Assembly: GCA_024449915.1 (NCBI GenBank)
Contig: JAMZAV010000164.1
Coordinates: 62,001-126,000, forward strand
DNA length: 64,000 nucleotides
Direction: 5' to 3'
Source: Sweltsa coloradensis
Taxonomy: Eukaryota > Arthropoda > Insecta > Plecoptera > Chloroperlidae
The notes under the pieces are model-generated. The model did not search any database and was not told the origin of the DNA. It saw only the letters and a program-made list of their open reading frames with translations. A program made the translations under genes and the position numbers. Each line of letters opens with the position of its first letter. Within the stretch, counting starts at the first letter, position 1. This document shows positions 46,554 through 59,573 of this stretch, piece after piece.

Positions 46554-47292
46554 ATCAAAATGTCACACACAAATATATTGTTAGAAAATGTATTACTTAA
46601 AAAATGTAGAACCATTGTAACACAGAATCATCACTAAGATAGTCAGCTTTCTCTTTGTAATATTTCAACCATGCACTTATTGTTAATTATGTTATCCAGC
46701 ACGTAATTGATGTCATGGAATTTTGTATTTTGTACATTGTTTATAAACTACTTAATTAAGTTCAGTTATAGTGAATATGTAACGAATATATTGAGGTATA
46801 GTCTTGCATGCAAGTAACGACTATAAAACCGTAAAATAACCTTTGAACAATGCGCCTTAATTTTCACTTCTATATCTTTAGGAATACCTATAAAATTCAT
46901 GTCATGTTTTATTTTGAATTTATTCGAGTAGTAATCATGTAATATTTATTTCGCTATTCGAAATGGGCACAAGATAGACAATTGAATACTAGATTTATTA
47001 TTATGCAAATGGATCTTAGATTGTGCGGTGCGGACTATACATCAATGCAGATTAGTCGGGGTGTGTAAGTAGTCACAAGTACCATGATACAAGTGGAATA
47101 GGGTCGTTTTCGAGGTGTCACCCAGGAATCATGAAATGTGAAATGAATTTTAAACTGCCATCATAGGGATTTATATGTGCCTAACAACACTACTTGACAA
47201 CATTTTTAGAGTACAAAAATTCATTCTGTGTTAAAACTTGAGTGGGGGGGGGGGGGAGTTTTAGATATAAGTTTGTGTAATATCTAAATAAA
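46554..47292 (+). other. 3' untranslated region with possible poly(A) signal
   Basis: No canonical AATAAA is seen close to the stop. The first is at 47287-47292, some 730 bases downstream. A reversed fragment of repeat family E (gtcacccaggaatcatgaaa, 47105-47190) and a G run at 47245-47256 lie before it. Confidence 0.35.
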
Positions 47293-48315
47293 GGAATAAC
47301 AAAAAGGTAGGTGATAAAAATACAATTTTTATATAAAAAAGGTTTCCTAATGTTTTGTATTCTTGGTTATACATCTACAGAATTTATGTCTACGAAACTG
47401 CACGTAAATGCATTCATTGTATGGTTTTGTTATTAGCACAGTTGTCTTGTTAAACTTGCCGCCACGCCCCAGTCTCGAGGTGTTCCCTATGATAAGAAGA
47501 TGAGCTTGTCACGTGATGCAAATCCAACATTGACTCTCGGTCGGTGTCGTAGCAATAAAAACTTCACTTCTCACAATCAAACAAAATACGCCGCTCTTCA
47601 CAAACAAACGCCCTCAGCTCTGGTGCAATCATTACTAACACAATTAAAAATATATTATAAACCATTCTTAACAGAATACTACAATAGTTTTTGCCATCTT
47701 GTTTGCATTGCCGATGACACTACGAAATTTAACTTTACACTTTTTTATTGACATTTATAGAAATATTTATTTAGACTGACAATGAAAAAATGAAGAAAAC
47801 AACTTATACGTGCGTTGGTAATTTCTAATTTGTTTCTTGTTAATTGTAAATGATTGCGAATTTGCACCTATATGTGTGAGTGTTAATATCCTTGATTGAC
47901 AAAGTTTAGTGTGTAGTGTATGATTCATGAATCATGCTGTAAGGTAAGTATTGGATGAAAGTCAATCATGCTGGATGCAGTCAGCATAATATACTTGTCT
48001 TCGGTTAGTCCTGTGGATTTACCCCGTCCCATGGACGAAAGAGCAATTGTTGTAAAATAATTATATGATTCTTGTGTTTGACAAATAACATGGTTGTACA
48101 ATATAAATATATATCTGCTCTGCATGTAGACTACTAACACTAGAAGCGGCACATAAGAAAAATTTACAACCAGTGAGCACTTGTTAATGGCTGAAGAGGT
48201 GCAGACAAAATATTGTGTGTTGTTTTGTAAAATGTCGATTTAAAAAAAATCATAATTGTGATTGTGATTGTCAAAAATTGTGATTTACTTATAAAACATG
48301 ATTTTATGTTATAAA
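47293..48315. other. No gene seen
   Basis: AT-rich; a modest GC patch near 47460-47560 has no splice or coding support. Confidence 0.3.
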
Positions 48316-48371
48316 CTAGTCTGCTTCGCGAACCCTTTTTCCGGGCACGTTTATGGATGAGCGTTTTTTGA
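48316..48371 (-). mobile_element. H-family 3'-end fragment
   Basis: CTAGTCTGCTTCGCGAACCC and ggcacgtttatggatgagcg are a diverged H 3' end of the second type. No matching 5' end is found nearby. Confidence 0.45.
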
Positions 48372-48780
48372 TTATTTTCCCTTCATTTTATGTTTTTATT
48401 GTTTTGTTTGTCATCGTGATCATGTGATCATGTACGTATATTTCACAACGTGTTGCAAAAAGCAGGTAAAGCGAATGCAATTGAACGAAAAAACTAACGG
48501 ATTTCCACTTCGACCATTTCGTAATAATTATGGTTTTGAGGCCTATGAGGTATTAGCAAACTAATCTTTGGTATTAGTTAGACGCGTTGTTGCCACTTTT
48601 ACGACGGCATAGTTCGGTTGTATTTGGATTAAGACGGTTGTTCGAGCTAGGGAGTAGGGACAATTTTGGTAATAATGTTCAATGCCCATTTAAAAATTCC
48701 CTGGATCGGCAAATCCAGCTGATTTTACGAACATTCTAGATCACTTTTCGATTTCCAATTTTCACCAAATCTATTTGATT

Positions 48781-49114
48781 GCATATTCACGGTCAGTTTA
48801 TAACAAAGAGAGATAGTTTTGGAAAATATGCTCTTATTGCGCTATTCTTACATTTTTTTTAAAACATTTTGGTGCATCGATCTCCAATTTTCACCAAATT
48901 AAACAAGAATTAAAAGGGATGAGCGCATGTCGCTATCAAAGCACATTTCAACATTCCGAATAAATACTGTCTTCTATACACAATAGCTTGGGAAATTGCT
49001 TCCAATTACCTGTTTGGTGACATATTCACAGTCAGTTTATAACAAAGAGAGATAGTTTTGGAAAATATGCTCTAATAGCGCTATTCTCACATTTTTTCTT
49101 AACATTTTGGTGCA
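48781..49114. repeat. Pair of about 95-bp direct repeats
   Basis: 48781-48876 and 49021-49114 share gtcagtttataacaaagaga, gatagttttggaaaatatgc and the ending acattttggtgca with few differences. They are separated by about 145 bases of unrelated sequence. Confidence 0.6.
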
Positions 49115-49497
49115 AACCACAACCTAATAGGACAATTGCTAGCTTCCAAGTGATCCAGACCAAACCTCTGTGTTCTGCGTAAAAACCTGGTTTCCCCGAG
49201 CCCAGCCAGCAACAGTCTAGTAACGAGAACCGGTGCCAGGCGCGTATAGGTGCGGGCCTGCCGGGCGGCGTGATACTGGTATTTATATCTATCTCTCGTG
49301 GGGAGATATTTATTTAAATGTACCCAGATTCATAGCAAATATCTAGATTCAAATTTTTCAAAGTTCAAGGGAAAATGTCATAAAAATCGAATTAGTCGTT
49401 TGCCCGGTACAAATAGCTTACATATATTTTAAAACAAGAATCGAATAAAAAAATCGTAATAGTACGGATTTATATTAAATAATTCTTCTATTTGTAT
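49115..49497. other. GC-rich patch then AT-rich sequence
   Basis: 49195-49275 (gaaccggtgccaggcgcg, gcgggcctgccgggcggcg) is unusually GC-rich. No coding sense or splice site could be defended; 49300-49497 has decayed H interior traits. Confidence 0.3.
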
Positions 49498-50269
49498 TTG
49501 GATGAGCGAAGCGAAGACTTCAATTTCACCGACCCCCCAAAAAATTTAGCTCCGTTGTTTTTTTTTTTTTGTTTTTTTGTTTTTTTTTGTTTTTCCGTCT
49601 GTTTGTTCGCTCTCTACCGGGCAAACGGCATATGCGATCTTGATGAAAATTTGACACGACCTTCGTTTTCTCTGAACTTAGACTTGCCACGTTTTTGGGT
49701 ACAATCGAAGAAATATTTCTCATGAATATCGTACTTTACGATTTTTTCGATTTTTAGTGCGATATTTTCGTGACAATTGGTCCGATTCTGACCAAACGGG
49801 TGGGGCTACAACGTTCATATTTCACATGCACATTAAGGTAATGGTTATGTATTGACTTTTAAAAGAAAAAAGTAGAAAAAGTTAGCCAAAATCTACAGAA
49901 ATAAAGCTTTTAATATAAGATTTTTGTTTTTTTGTACGATATTTTCGTGCCGTTTGGGCCAATTCTGACCAAACGTGTGGGGCTACAACGTTCATATTAA
50001 ACATGGACATTAAGGTTATGGTGATGTAGTACCTTTTGAAAGAAAAAGTTGAAAAAGTTAGCCAGAATCCATAGAAATGAAGCTTTTAATATAAGTTTTT
50101 TTACGGTAAAATAATACCAATTGACAAGAAACAAAAGAAAATTGACAACATTCACCTACAATGCGTAGGCAGCAAAACAAAGCACTTGCAAAAGTAAAGA
50201 TATTCCACGCAAACTAAAAACTTTAAAAAGCTCATCCATCAACGCGGCGGGACTTTAGAGTGTTCCTAG
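49498..50269 (+). mobile_element. H-family element, intact
   Basis: TTGGATGAGCGAAGCGAAGA at the start, GCTCATCCATCAACGCGGCG and TTCCTAG at the end. Long T-runs at 49557-49595. The interior duplicates the 'accaaacg(g)gtggggctac' block, as in 7210-7988, and the two are close over most of their length. Confidence 0.7.
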
Positions 50270-50389
50270 TCATATTCACAGCATATTAAAATTTGAATGC
50301 TAAAAAGGTATCGAATCGATCGGAGAAACCATCTGTCCTGAGGAAAACAAAGAATCAGACCAGAATATTAACTAAAAAACTAAAACAAT

Positions 50390-50607
50390 CGTCAAAGAAC
50401 ATTATGCATTAAAAATATTTCTTCGCTTGTACCCAAAAACGAAGTGGATTTAAGTTGAGATTTCAAAGGTCCCCTCAAAATTCTTCAAGATCAGTAGCGC
50501 CGTTTGCCCGTTAGAGTGCTAACTAAGAGACAAAAAACATACAAACAAACTAAGACGAGCTATTTTCTCAGTTTAGCGAAATTGAAGTCTTCGCTAAGCT
50601 CATCCAA
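50390..50607 (-). mobile_element. H-family 5'-end fragment
   Basis: In reverse it begins TTGGATGAGCTTAGCGAAGA and runs through the 'gccgtttgcccgttagagtg' block to about 50400. The rest is missing. Confidence 0.5.
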
Positions 50608-50769
50608 TCTTAAAATGTTCATAACTTAAGCTGGTAATTTTTTTCCTCTATGGTAAGTAACACGTAGTACATATTGTTCTGAAAAACACGATGGTTATTT
50701 AAATCTTTAGCACATTTCAGTTATATGCATCGACCAATGAGGTTTATTGTTTGTTCAAACATATTATTT

Positions 50770-51520
50770 TTGGATGAGCAAGCGAAGACTTCAATTTCAC
50801 CGACCCCCAAAAAATTTAGCTCGGGTGTTTTTTTTTTTTTTTTTTTCGTCTGTTTGTTCGCTCTCTACCGGGCAAACGGCATATCCGATCTTGATGAAAA
50901 TTTGACAGGACCTTCGAAATCTCTGAACTTAGAGGTGTATTGTTTTTGGGTACAATCGAAGAAATATTTCTCATGAATATCGTACTTTTACGATTTTTTT
51001 TCGATTTTTAGTGCGATATTTTCGTGACATTTGGGCCGATTCTGACCAAACGGGTAAGGCTAAAACGTTCATATTTCACATGGACATTAAGGTAATGGTG
51101 ATGTATTGCTTTCTGAAAGAAAAAGTTGAAAAAGTAACCCAGAATCTATAGAAATAGAGCCTTTAACATAAGTTTTTTGATTTTTGTACGATATTTTCGT
51201 GCCATTTGGGCCAATTCTGACTAAAGGAGTGGGGCTACAACGTTCAAATTATACATGGACATTAAGGTTATGGTGATGTAGTACCTTATCAAAGAAAAAG
51301 TTGAAAAAAGTTAGCAAGAATCCATAGTAATAAAGCTTATAATATAAGTTTTTTACGGTAAATAATACCAAATGACAAGAAACAATAGAAACTTGACAAC
51401 AATCACTTACATTGCGTAGGCAACAAAACAAAGCACTTGCAAAAGTAAAGATATCCCACGCAAACTAAAAACTTTTAAAAGCTCATCCATCAACGCGGCG
51501 GGACTTATGCGTTTCCCTAG
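50770..51520 (+). mobile_element. H-family element, intact
   Basis: It starts TTGGATGAGCAAGCGAAGAC and ends ATCAACGCGGCGGGACTTATGCG-like hairpin then CCCTAG. The same interior duplication as 49498-50269 is present. Confidence 0.65.
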
Positions 51521-53021
51521 TAATAAACCATGGTTATGTTAAGAGTCATTTTGTTGAAACTTTGATCGCCACTTTATTTATTGCATTGTCTCACCTATCC
51601 ACTTGAAACTATAATTTAATAAGAGGTAAATCACTCCAACATCACTGATGATTGGCAACCTTGATTGTTACATTTCAACATCTGTATAATCATTGATTCA
51701 TCATTTTACTATCAACACTAAAAACCCATCAGCTCGATTTCAATATCCCAGGAATTTGAGACGTGGCTTAAAACCAATCAATCAACCAGATTGACTTGAT
51801 TTGTAAGAGGACGTCAGGACATGACGAAGCGTCTACGAAAATTATTCGGTGACTTATGAAGGACGATCATCTGGTATGCTCTACGTGCATGCCGCCAATA
51901 AACTAGCATTCCACCGTCACATCACCTCGACACGAGAACTAAGAACAATCAAGATCATCCTATACTACAATCACCGACATACGTTGTTGTATGGGAGATG
52001 CCTTGATGAATAATCAACAAATTACTGAGGGGTATCATTTCATTAGCATAACCATCGATCATTTGTAAATCAAGAAGGCTAGTTGTATCTATACTATTCG
52101 CAGACATTGATTTGCTTCTCGTCTAGGGATAAACTTTGATTTTACGTTTGTTTGTATGTTTTGTATTTTTTTAATTTCTTTATTTATTTACCTGTTTATT
52201 TATTTATTTACCTTTTTATTGTTTTATTTATTTAACGTCTTTCCTATTCAGTCAAAACTGATTTACAAAGGAAGACAAGTGAATTGAGTTTGATTCAATG
52301 TAATTATATACATTCTTTTAAAAGAACGATATCAATTTTAAAACTGTGATTTTTATTTGAGAATTTTGTATAAAATGTTACCCATATTATGTAAGAAAAA
52401 GTATGTGGAAAAGTCTATTGATATTATTTCTGCATTGGAAATATGGTATGTGCAATGTACGATTTTATCAAGCACCGAGGTACGAGCGATGTACCCAAAA
52501 TGATAGCTAAGGTAGAGAGTTAACAAACGGTCGTAGAAGTATATACAAATAAAGCCTCGTTGTGCGTTGACCTATTTCGGTGGTGGTGCCACGGTAATAG
52601 ATGCTCTCTTTTTAGTGAAGCTATAGCCCTGTCTTTCTGATCCTATGGGTCACTAAAAGTATCATCCTTGTCCTTGTTGAAGGGCAATGTCACATCTCAG
52701 TCGGAGGTGATTTACGCACGGACAGACACATAGCGATGCATAGAAGATCTTTGCTCTCTAAATAAGGATACGAATGTACCATATAATGGATGAGTAGAAA
52801 AGAAAAGATATTATAGTTAGGTGCAATGTAGGTGACTAGCTTATGACTTGACTATCCAAGAGCATAGCTGTTATCTATCATACTATAGCAAGATAGTATA
52901 ACAATCCAAACATTCACAATAGTCAACCGAGGTTTTCTGATAACAGAAGGAACGCGACTTTAAAGTTCGTGCTCCCTTTGATGGTAAACTTATAAATGAA
53001 AATTACTTTTGTTGTGAATTC
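51521..53021. other. No gene seen; family D-like scrap
   Basis: Ordinary AT-rich sequence. 52575-52740 (ggtggtgccacggtaatag, ctctctttttagtgaagcta) resembles family D edges. Confidence 0.3.
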
Positions 53022-53705
53022 CACCAAATTGTGAGCGCGGTTAAAATTATGAACTTAGACCCAAATTGTAAGCGCGGTTACAGCCAAGTGTACTGTCAGT
53101 TCCACCAAGTTGTGAGTGCGGCTATACACCTCTCATATTGTGAGTCCCGCCAAGTTGTGAGTGCGGCTATAAAACCTCTCATATTGGAGTCCCGCCAAGT
53201 TGGGGATTTGCGGCTTTTACACCTCTCATATTGTGAGTCCGCCAAGTTGTGAGTGCGGCTATACACCTCTCATATTGTGAGTCCCGCCAAGTTGTGAGTG
53301 CGGCTATACACCTCTCATATTGTGAGTCCGCCAAGTTGTGAGTGTGGCTATACACCTCTCATATTGTGAGTCCCGCCAAGTTGTGAGTGCGGTATACACC
53401 TCTCATATTGGAGTCCCGCCAATTTGTGAGTGCGGCTATACACCTCTAAATATTGTGAGTCCCGCCAAGTTGTGAGTGCGGCTTTTACACCTTTTCATAT
53501 TGTGAGTCCCCCCAAGTTGTGAGTGCGGCTATACACCTCTCATTTTGTGAGTCCCGCCAAGTTGTGAGTGCGGCTATACACCTCTCATATTGTGAGTCCG
53601 CCAAGTTGTGAGTGCGGCTATACACCTTTCATATTGTGAGTCCCGCCAAATTGTGAGTGCGGCTATACACCTTTCATATTGTGAGTCCCGCCAAATTGTG
53701 AGTGA
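53022..53705. repeat. 45-bp tandem array
   Basis: About 15 units of 'gagtgcggctatacacctct' followed by 'catattgtgagtcccgccaa' and 'gttgt'. Because 45 is a multiple of three, a 15-residue repeat (SAAIHLSYCESRQVV) can be read, but several units have lost one base and break the frame. No start or splice context supports coding. Confidence 0.8.
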
Positions 53706-54659
53706 TGTTACCCCTATCATTATAATTGGAGCTGCTTTTGTTGAGGAATCAATATCACATCCACCCCCTATACTAATAATGAAAGGTATTTTATTGCTTT
53801 GATCTCGTTAGTGCCTCCAAATGAATTCAAATGCAGGATAAATAACATGAGATCCCTTTCAACGCTAGCGTACGTTTTATGTGTAAAGTATTTATTTTAA
53901 AATAGTTTTTATTCAGATAACAACATGTGTGGGGATTTTTTCAAAATGTATTTTAGTTCACCAAGTAAAAAAAAATAATAGAGATAGAATTGTGTTCTTC
54001 ATTACAAGCTCTATCAGACTTTTTTTTAAGCATTTAGTTCATTTTTACCAATTATAGCTTAGTTTTGCACGGTTTCAGAAAAACTTTGACAGTGGCCAGT
54101 AAGGCATAAATGATGCTGAGAACAGAAAATACAAAAAAAACACACATTTGATTTTAAAACAAAAATGAATAAATTATTCTAATTTTAAACAAATCATTAA
54201 CTATTTTAAAGCTACATAATAGGTATTGATAATTAATTTGAGATTTGTGGAAATCTCTAAACCACTCTTTTCTATATTTATTGTTAATATTATAATGCAA
54301 ATATAACATATTTTTAGGTTATTTAAAAAAAAAAAATCAATACGTAAAACATTGTATTTTTAATTTTTAAATAAAACTAACGGTCACCTCTCATAAAGCC
54401 ACCAACTTAGCCAAAAACCACGTTCAATTTATTTGCGGTGAAGGAGAAATCAGTTTTCTTCGTTTTACTCCGAATTTACTAACAAAATGCGTTTAGAAAA
54501 GAAGTCCACGTGTTTAAATTGATGATATCGTATTTAATCAGTCAAACCAAGCTTTAATGTGGAATTCAAGGATTTAATCTGGATCACTTTCAAGCGCTAC
54601 CATTAATTATTGTGTTTGTCCTTTGTCGTTTTTTGCACCAATATGTCAAGCTGGAATGT
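53706..54659. other. No gene seen
   Basis: AT-rich sequence with A-runs. No repeat or exon recognised. Confidence 0.3.
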
Positions 54660-55250
54660 ACGCGGACAGAGACAGAATTAACAATACTAATTTGGAACAA
54701 CTTTAGAAGTTAAACTAAAGTCTCGTTTCTAGGACGACTCCCAAGGTTACCGTTAACACATTCCTAAGCCAAGAATGATGGACTTAAGTCCAATCAGATG
54801 TTAAAAATCAAACCAGGGACCTTCTGCATGGAAGCAGAGGCTCTATTTACAAGACCACTAGCCACACGACTAGATGACAGAATAAGGGTTTCTCTCGCAT
54901 AATAAAAATTGCAAATTACTTAACTGTTTTCAAAATTTATAACATTTCTGAAAATCTCTCTCATATAACTTCTTGAGGCAGACGAAGTTTTTCCATCAAT
55001 ATTTGCGAATTGCGTTGGATATGTAAACGGTGACTTTGAAGCCATCCTCTCAACGAAGTTCATATAACTCGTTGTTCCTTATTAGAATTGATGATTCTGG
55101 CGTCGCCTGCTGGTGAATCGTGCCCAACCGCTTATTAAATAAAATTGTTCAATTTGACTGTGTGAAATATCATCAATTCCACCTACGGAAGTGTTTCCCG
55201 ACAAACCAAATAGAGAATTAAAGCCTCACTCATACCTGCGTTTGCGACCG
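54660..55250. repeat. Segmental duplication, copy 1
   Basis: It begins with the tRNA-like half of SINE S (gacagaattaacaatactaa, cctgggac-like) and continues with unique sequence (ttggatatgtaaacggtgac, tctggcgtcgcctgctggtg). The same order recurs at 56690-57215 with few differences. Confidence 0.7.
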
Positions 55251-55424
55251 GAAGCTTAGATAATGCAAAAAAAAATTATTTATAACTGCGATGCTCAAAC
55301 CTTTTAATTATCAATGAGTGAGATTTTATTTTGAATCATTGTAAATAAAGTAATTTTCTCTACTTGGATGCTAACATCCATACCGTGTACGTTCTAAAAA
55401 AATTATTGATATACCATACAAAAA

Positions 55425-56081
55425 TGCAAAAACTTGCAAAAAAGGTGCCAAGCCGAAAACGAGGAAGATACAAGTGGCTCAACTGCATAAAGTGGTGAGA
55501 TCTAGAAGTGTGGCCAAGCCCATTATTTTGTTTAAAATAATAAATATATTTATTAATTATATAATAAATTAATAATATATCAATATCCATATTATTATCT
55601 AACTATAATTATGAAATAAATATATTAACAAAAATAACATAAACATTAAATAAATTTATTGAAACATTTACATGTGGAAATATCAAAATTAACAGACGCC
55701 ATTCAAAATTTAAAGTTTGGTCGATGAGTTTTTACTTGGTTGTCGTTACTGACTAACCAAAACATAACCAATCCAAATCCATCGACCAAGCTTTTAATTT
55801 TGAATGGCGTCTGTTAATTTTGATATTTCCACATGTAAATGTTTCAATAAATTTATTTAATGTTTATGTTATTTTTGTTAATATATTTATTTCATAATTA
55901 TAGTTAGATAATAATATGGATATTGATATATTATTAATTTATTATATAATTAATAAATAAATTTATTATTTTAAACAAAATAATGGGCTTGGCCACACTT
56001 CTAGATCTCACCACTTTATGCAGTTGAGCCACTTGTATCTTCCTCGTTTTCGGCTTGGCCCCTTTTTTGCAAGTTTTTGCA
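55425..56081. mobile_element. Near-perfect palindrome with about 300-bp arms
   Basis: The left arm TGCAAAAACTTGCAAAAAAG...TTGGTCGATG and right arm CATCGACCAAGC...CTTTTTTGCAAGTTTTTGCA match almost throughout. Paired blocks include gaaaacgaggaagatacaag against cttgtatcttcctcgttttc. The loop of about 55 bases is at 55727-55781. No coding sense. It is probably a foldback transposon; identical arms point to recent formation or gene-conversion between arms. Confidence 0.75.
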
Positions 56082-56486
56082 ATACAAGCTTACTCAACTT
56101 GCCTTCATATATACATATGCGCAAATTGTAGGCCTACTTCAGTAAATTAGTGCTACATGTGGTTTTCACATAATATACCCGATGTACATGCGAGCGTGCA
56201 TGATATTATTACGCTCTATTATTAACGATAAATGTAATGCGTTTTTAACCACTCACATAAGTAAAAAAAAAAGAATTCATCTAATCTACAACGTAGAAAA
56301 CAACAGTCATAATAACATAATAACTTACCATAACCCACCCAGCTATCGTCAAGGATTATTAGTTCAAAATGTTCATATATAAGGCTTGCTATTCGCTTGA
56401 CCTTTATGTGGGAAAGATTCACTATATTTCCAAGAAACATTTCACTACAATTAATATTTGATTTTGTTGTGTAAATAATGGTGGAA

Positions 56487-56888
56487 TAATTTCGTATTTG
56501 GAGTCTACCCATTCAGTCAAGTAACTGATTTTCAGTGGGAGACATTAAATTGAAAGGAGACCAAGCCAACCCTGTAGACGCCGACACCATCGACGAGCGA
56601 ACAATGACCAACTAGAGACCAGCATATTTAAGTCGGAAACACCGTTCAATCCAATTGGTTACGACTTACGATTCCACCCGCGGACACAGCCAGAATTAAC
56701 AATGCTAATTTGGAACAACTTAAGAAGTTACTAAATGTCTCGTTGCTAGGACGACTTCAAGGTTACCGTCAACACATTCCTAAGCCAAGAACTGATGGAC
56801 TTAAGTCCACATCAGATGTTAAAAATCAAACCTGGGACCTTCTGCACTGGAAGCAGAGGCTCTAATTACAAGACCAACTAGCCACACG
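56487..56888 (-). mobile_element. SINE family S, full length
   Basis: It is uninterrupted, from tttcgtatttggagtctacc (3' tail side) to the tRNA-like head near 56810-56888 (gtggctagttggtcttgtaa in reverse). It serves as the reference for the SINE split by the H element at 7210. Confidence 0.65.
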
Positions 56889-57215
56889 ACCGAATAAGGG
56901 TTTCTCTCGCATAATAAAAATTGCAAGTTATTTCTGATTTCAAAATATATAAAAATTTCTGAAAATCTCTCTTATATAACTTCTTGAGGCAGAAGTTTTT
57001 CCATCAATAATTGCGAATTGCGTTGGATATGTAAACGGTGACTTTGAAGCCATCCTCTCAACGAAGTTCATAAAACTCATTGTTCCTTATTAGAATTGAT
57101 GATTCTGGCGTCGCCTGCAGGTGAATCGTGACCAACCGCTTATTAAATAAAATTGTTTAGTGTTTCCCGACAAACCAAATAGAGAATTAAAGCCTCACTC
57201 ATACCTGCGTTTGGT
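56690..57215. repeat. Segmental duplication, copy 2
   Basis: It matches 54660-55250 (gaataagggtttctctcgca, catcctctcaacgaagttca, gcctcactcatacctgcgtt). It lacks a short stretch between 'aaaattgttt' and 'agtgtttcccgac' that copy 1 has. Confidence 0.7.
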
Positions 57216-57330
57216 ACATTACATTATTATAAGTAATGGTTGTTTCTCCCGTAGGTGTAATAGATTTACATAAAAAAAGGAGTGGTTGGTTGGTAATTTC
57301 AGAGTCAGCAAATACATTGCAGTACTCTCC

Positions 57331-57395
57331 CGTCACGGTAGTCGGGTGGTTAAGACGTCAACCCGGCAAGTGGGAGACCCGGGTTCTATCTCCGG
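57331..57395 (+). repeat. tRNA-like SINE head
   Basis: GGTAGTCGGGTGGTTAAGAC (A-box region) and CCCGGGTTCTATCTCC (B box) have tRNA spacing. No acceptor stem pairs. Confidence 0.4.
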
Positions 57396-57438
57396 TTAAG
57401 GAGGATCTTGTTATTTCTGAATAATGCATTAAATATAA

Positions 57439-58155
57439 CTAGGCCGCTTCGCAAAACCTTTATCCAGTCGCGTTAATGAATGAGCTTTTTTTAAAAAAAT
57501 ATTTATGTCCAACGATTAAGGTTTTAAGTGGGATCTCATTACGTTTTCCTATAGTTACTTGATATAACTTGTAATTATACACCTGTAAAGGGCTTATATC
57601 AAAACCTTTATTTCTATGAATTTCGACCAAATTTTTCATCTTTTTCTTTAAAAAGGCACTACATCAGCATAATCTTTATGTCAATGTAAAATATGAACTT
57701 TGTAGCCCCACCTGTTTGGTCAGAATCAGTTCAAATATCACGAAAATATCGTATTAAAAACCGTAAAAAAAGTAAAAGTACGATTTCTATAAGAAACATT
57801 TCTTAAATTGTCTGTAAAATCATAACATATATAATGTCAGTGATTTTAAACGTTCCCATAAAGTGTCATCAAGATCAGAGTAGCCATTTGCCAAATATCA
57901 CGAAAATATCTCATTAAAAATCGAAAATAATCGTAAAGGTAAAAGTACAATAATCATAATAAATATTTGATCGATTGTACCCAAAAACGTGACAAGTCTA
58001 AGTTTAGAAATTTCGAAGGTCCCCTCAAATTTTCATTAAGATCGCATGTGCCGTTTGCCCGTTAGAGCGCGAACGAACGGACAAAAATACACACATTGTT
58101 TTTTTTTTAGGGGGGGGGGGGCAGTTAAATTGAAGTCTTCGCTTCGCTCATCCAA
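57439..58155 (-). mobile_element. H-family element, second end type, diverged
   Basis: CTAGGCCGCTTCGCAAAACC and AGTCGCGTTAATGAATGAGC at the left, gaagtcttcgcttcgctcat at the right. A G-run at 58110-58121 replaces the usual CACCGACCCCCC block. Confidence 0.6.
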
Positions 58156-58554
58156 TAAATTTCACTAGCGGGAGTTTCCTCCGACCAATTTTTTTGAGAA
58201 ATGTAAAGGGTCATGGGATGTAATGCCAACTTCTAGTAAATATCAGGTGCATTTATTCCATTCGAAGCAAGGTTATATCTAGATACAACAGTGTACTCAT
58301 ACCCAATGCAAAATAAGAATGTAGTTAGCGTAATGTCAACAAAATGAAAGTTATTTTTTATTCCTATAAAGTGAACTAAATCTTGTTTGAAACAGACCAT
58401 GTGTCCGGTTTAATTTTTGACCGCACCGGAAAAGTTATTTATAAAGAGAAAGAAGAAAGCTTTAGAAACTACTAGCACATTTTTAACCTAAATTAAAAAC
58501 CATTAAGGTCACTGACACAAAATAGAGACGTACAGATGAATTATTCTTTCTTTT
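58156..58554. other. No gene seen
   Basis: AT-rich sequence between two transposons. Confidence 0.3.
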
Positions 58555-59573
58555 TAGTCCGGATATTAAGGGATATATATGGGGCATACATTGCATTTTT
58601 TGATACAAGCAAGGCACTTGGCACACGTGTTCTAGGGACCATACCCTACTAATTTTCACTTGGAGCCATCGTGATATCCCGTGCAGGCACCCGTTATAGC
58701 ATGTTGCCTACCCCTGCTGGTTTGAAGGGTTGATTAGCAAAACAATTCGGTTTTTGGTGATAGAAACTTTAAATTTTTACCAAACAAAGGTAACATTAAG
58801 CTTAACATACTGGCTACGGGGAACTGCGGATTTCTTCATAGTTAAGGGATGATTGGGGTTATAATTTTGGGGGTTGAACATTTTGAATTAAATTTTTATT
58901 GATGACACCCTTGGTTTAATGTTGGATTTCTACGTTAAAGTACTTCCCAAAATCTTCAAACAAAATGATGGTGCTAAAAATATGACTAACGACCCCTAAT
59001 GTGGTCATAATGACCTGTTGACATAATGACCTGAGGAATGACCGGTTCGAAAAAAGTTAAACATAGTCATGTGACCACTCTATTTAAAGCTTAGACGAAG
59101 TAGATTCATATGAAATAAATTTTAACATGCCATGTTGACCTGTGACCTTTATCGTCCTTTATTTGACCTTGATAACTATTTCAGCATGACTGCACAATGT
59201 ATACTTATAGCACATCCAAATGTATGTGATATATTAACACGTTTATTTATAAAATGCACTCAACATGTAAGTATATAATATCAATATGATATAAGGCTGC
59301 ATTGCAAACGCTTTTTACTGTCGCGTTGATGGATGAGCAGTTTTATACCATTGAACCCTCTATACTATACTTTTACTTTGTGTTTTTTTAACGTGTTTAC
59401 ATAGAATATATATCATTTGAAAAGGAGTACCAAGTTCCTGGTTGATCGTTATAGCAATAAACTTTTTAGATTAACATTCATTAAGAGGAAGGTAACAATT
59501 CACCCATAGTTGATTATAGTACTTTATACTATCAGTTATGCAGTGAAGCAAATTTGTTAAGGTTTTGATATTT

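Noticed and set aside
53031..53802. Protein-coding gene made of the 15-residue repeat
   Set aside because: Repeated one-base losses break the frame and no start, acceptor or donor fits; kept as a finding, not as a gene.
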